Assembly: GCA_018646825.1 (NCBI GenBank)
Contig: JABGUA010000024.1
Span: 1-24,756 of the forward strand
Direction: 5' to 3'
Length of the DNA stretch: 24,756 nucleotides
Origin: Piscirickettsiaceae bacterium
Lineage (GTDB): Bacteria > Pseudomonadota > Gammaproteobacteria > Nitrosococcales > Methylophagaceae
Numbering within the stretch: position 1 is the stretch's first letter; each line of letters begins with the position of its first letter. Made by a program: the position numbers and the translations under genes. A model generated the notes under the pieces. It was not told the origin of the DNA and ran no database searches. It worked only from the letters and a program-made list of their open reading frames with translations. Below are positions 22,844 to 24,756 of this stretch, piece after piece.

Positions 22844-24733
22844 TTATGTTTGTTGTGCTGCTATCTCTATGGCTTCACTGGCTTCTAACCACGCCATTTC
22901 GACCAATTCTAATTGTGACCTTGCTGTTGCCTGTTTTGCCAACAAGGCTTTTAATTTATCTTTCTGTGTTGCTTCATACAGACTGTTATCTGCTAGCCCC
23001 TCTTCGACGTCATTTAGTATTTGCTGTAATGACGTCATCTCCTTCTCGGCTTTTTTAACCGTATTTCTTAAAGGTTGCAAACGTTGTCTGGCATCTGCTG
23101 CAGCACGTCTACCATCCTTTTTAGCATTAATGCCTGGGGCTGAGGCTTCTATTTTAAGCGGTTTATCTTTGGCCAAACACCATTGACGATAATCATCTAA
23201 ATCGCCGTCGAAGGGTTTCGCTTGGCCATCTGCCACCAGCCAAAGATCATCAGCGACTGTCCGTATTAAATGTCGATCATGGGATACCACAATCAACGCC
23301 CCTTCAAAGTCTTGCAAGGCCATGGTTAACGCTAAGCGCATTTCTAAGTCTAAGTGGTTGGTCGGTTCATCTAATAATAAAACCGCTGGCTTTTGATACA
23401 CCAATAAGGCCAAAACAAGCCGGGCTTTTTCACCACCGGAAAAGGGCCCCACTGGCGCTAAGGCATCATCGCCATGAAAGCCAAAGCCGCCGACAAAATT
23501 ACGACACTCGCCCTCGGATGCTTTGGGGTCAAGGCGCTGTATATGATTAACCGGGCTGTCGTCCATCACCAATTGTTCTAGTTGATGCTGAGCAAAGTAG
23601 GCAATGCGAATGTCTTTGCCTTCTTTACGCTTGCCTTGTAACGGCGGCAATTCGCCTGCAATTAATTTAATGAGCGTAGATTTACCGGCACCATTCGGCC
23701 CTAATAGGCCTATCCGGTCGCCCGGTGCAAGTGACAGCTTGATGCCTGATAATAAAGGCGTCTCGCCATAACCGACCGCAATTTTATCCAGACTCAACAC
23801 TGGCGTGGTTAATCGTGTTGGCGGTAAAAAACGAAAATGAAAGGGGGAATCAACATGGGCCGCTGCAATCAACTCCATCCGTTCTAACGCTTTGATCCGG
23901 CTTTGAGCTTGTCTGGCTTTGGTCGCTTGGGCTTTAAAGCGCGTGACATAACTGCGAATATGAGCGATCTCACGCTGTTGTTTTTGATGTGCTGCTTGCT
24001 GATTGGCTAAGTGCTCTGCTCTGGCTAACTCAAAGGCAGAATAATTACCGGTGTAACTTTTAATCGCTTGATGTTCAATATGACAAACTTGGGTCACCAC
24101 CCGATCCAAAAAATCACGATCATGGGAGATCAAAACCAACGTACCTTGATAATTACGCAGCCACTCTTCTAACCAATATACCGCTTCTAAATCAAGGTGA
24201 TTGGTTGGCTCATCAAGCAGTAACAAATCCGAACGGCACATTAAGGCTTGCGCCAAATTTAACCGCATCCGCCAGCCACCAGAAAAACTAATGACTGGGT
24301 GAGATTCTTGCTCGGCCTTAAAGCCTAAGCCATGTAATAACTTACCAGCTCGACTCCGTGCGGTGTAGGCATCAATGGCAGCAAGTTGGTCATGCAGTTC
24401 ACTTTGCTTCGCGCCATCGTGTTCAGCCTCGGCCTTTGCCAATGCCGTTTGCAATGTGACGTATTCAGCATCGCCTTGTAAGGCATAATCCAATGCCGAC
24501 ATATCCACCGCCGGTGTTTCCTGTGCCACATGCGCCGTTACCCAATGCGGTGGAAACGACACACTGCCATGATCGGCCTGAAGCTGATCTTGTAATAAGG
24601 CAAACAGGCTCGACTTCCCGGTGCCATTGGCACCGGTTAAGCCGACTTTTTTACCCGGATTAATCGTTAAATTAACGGATTCGAATAATAATCGGATGCC
24701 ACGGCGGACAGAAAGGTTTTGTAGCTTAATCAT
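22844..24733 (-). CDS. yheS: ABC-F ATPase YheS
   Basis: Second ABC-F protein, also 629 residues (E. coli YheS 637). Walker A motifs are GANGTGKSS (34-42) and GPNGAGKST. Signatures are FSGGWRMRL and FSGGEKARL, and both Walker B blocks read LLLDEPTNHLDLE. The inter-domain linker carries HIRSYVTRFKAQATKARQAQ and SRIKALERM, the P-site tRNA interaction motif region of translational ABC-F factors. The C-terminal tail is coiled. FSGGW with SFPPHWVTAHVAQE and PTRLTTPVLSLD marks the YheS branch. It is probably a ribosome-associated factor that relieves stalling. The ATG at 24733 has no strong Shine-Dalgarno; its promoter would lie at or beyond the window edge. It is the first gene of the minus-strand run toward uup and alsT. 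Confidence 0.94.
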   Translation of the reverse strand: MIKLQNLSVRRGIRLLFESVNLTINPGKKVGLTGANGTGKSSLFALLQDQLQADHGSVSFPPHWVTAHVAQETPAVDMSALDYALQGDAEYVTLQTALAKAEAEHDGAKQSELHDQLAAIDAYTARSRAGKLLHGLGFKAEQESHPVISFSGGWRMRLNLAQALMCRSDLLLLDEPTNHLDLEAVYWLEEWLRNYQGTLVLISHDRDFLDRVVTQVCHIEHQAIKSYTGNYSAFELARAEHLANQQAAHQKQQREIAHIRSYVTRFKAQATKARQAQSRIKALERMELIAAAHVDSPFHFRFLPPTRLTTPVLSLDKIAVGYGETPLLSGIKLSLAPGDRIGLLGPNGAGKSTLIKLIAGELPPLQGKRKEGKDIRIAYFAQHQLEQLVMDDSPVNHIQRLDPKASEGECRNFVGGFGFHGDDALAPVGPFSGGEKARLVLALLVYQKPAVLLLDEPTNHLDLEMRLALTMALQDFEGALIVVSHDRHLIRTVADDLWLVADGQAKPFDGDLDDYRQWCLAKDKPLKIEASAPGINAKKDGRRAAADARQRLQPLRNTVKKAEKEMTSLQQILNDVEEGLADNSLYEATQKDKLKALLAKQATARSQLELVEMAWLEASEAIEIAAQQT

Positions 24734-24756
24734 GGCGGGTATTGTACGCGATCATT

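Noticed and set aside
22826..22845. Palindrome TAAGCTT-A-AAGCTTA between uup and yheS
   Set aside because: The loop would be too small and there is no T-run on the minus strand, so neither terminator nor clear operator. It contains two HindIII-like hexamers by chance.
22792..23058. 88-codon plus-strand frame across the uup-yheS gap
   Set aside because: Mostly antisense to the yheS C-terminus. Low-complexity hydrophobic translation without a start signal.

Overview
The window reads as ordinary chromosome of a Gram-negative gammaproteobacterium. The evidence is lipid A biosynthesis (lpxH), periplasmic DsbC and AsmA, and the conserved blocks cysS|ppi-lpxH, rpsP-rimM-trmD-rplS, ffh|ypjD-corB, mutY-yggX and yheS-uup. 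The sequence leans moderately AT-rich by eye. The mix of neighbours resembles marine Thiotrichales/Methylophaga-type genomes, but that placement is an impression and not a demonstrated result. I saw no phage, transposase, CRISPR array, tRNA or rRNA.

Layout. Positions 1-1144 (minus) hold the N-terminal four fifths of cysS. Divergent from it are an exported cyclophilin and lpxH (1255-2634), which meet dsbC tail to tail on a shared TTAA. The minus-strand block 2631-5258 is ogt-xerD-yajQ-dsbC. It follows the ribosomal/tRNA-modification operon rpsP-rimM-trmD-rplS (7295-5382), which ends in a clear terminator. ffh (8748-7381) lies just upstream of that operon. Divergent from ffh, the plus strand carries ypjD, corB and then a region at 10991-12979.

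The 10991-12979 region is the oddest part. It looks like a single gene of about 660 codons: a receiver-like N-terminus, a basic linker, a helical middle and a PilZ-like C-terminus. It is read in four successive pieces, each shifted by -1. It starts on a TAATG overlap with corB. It may be a decayed gene, a set of sequence errors, or a truly split gene.

From 13042 on the plus strand come asmA, mutY, yggX, a cold-shock protein with a strong terminator, a DUF4197-type exported protein broken by a frame change near its 3' end, and a membrane protein with one periplasmic CXXCH haem-c motif. A 10-bp-stem terminator separates these from a minus-strand run, read from the right: yheS (ABC-F), uup (ABC-F), a spermidine-synthase-like methyltransferase and an AGCS sodium:amino-acid symporter.

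Nearly all genes are housekeeping functions: translation and tRNA maturation, protein targeting, envelope assembly, oxidative and alkylation damage repair, and chromosome dimer resolution. I do not see a convincing previously undescribed system. The best leads are the split PilZ-like gene, the broken DUF4197 gene, the exported PpiB-like cyclophilin and the small membrane cytochrome.
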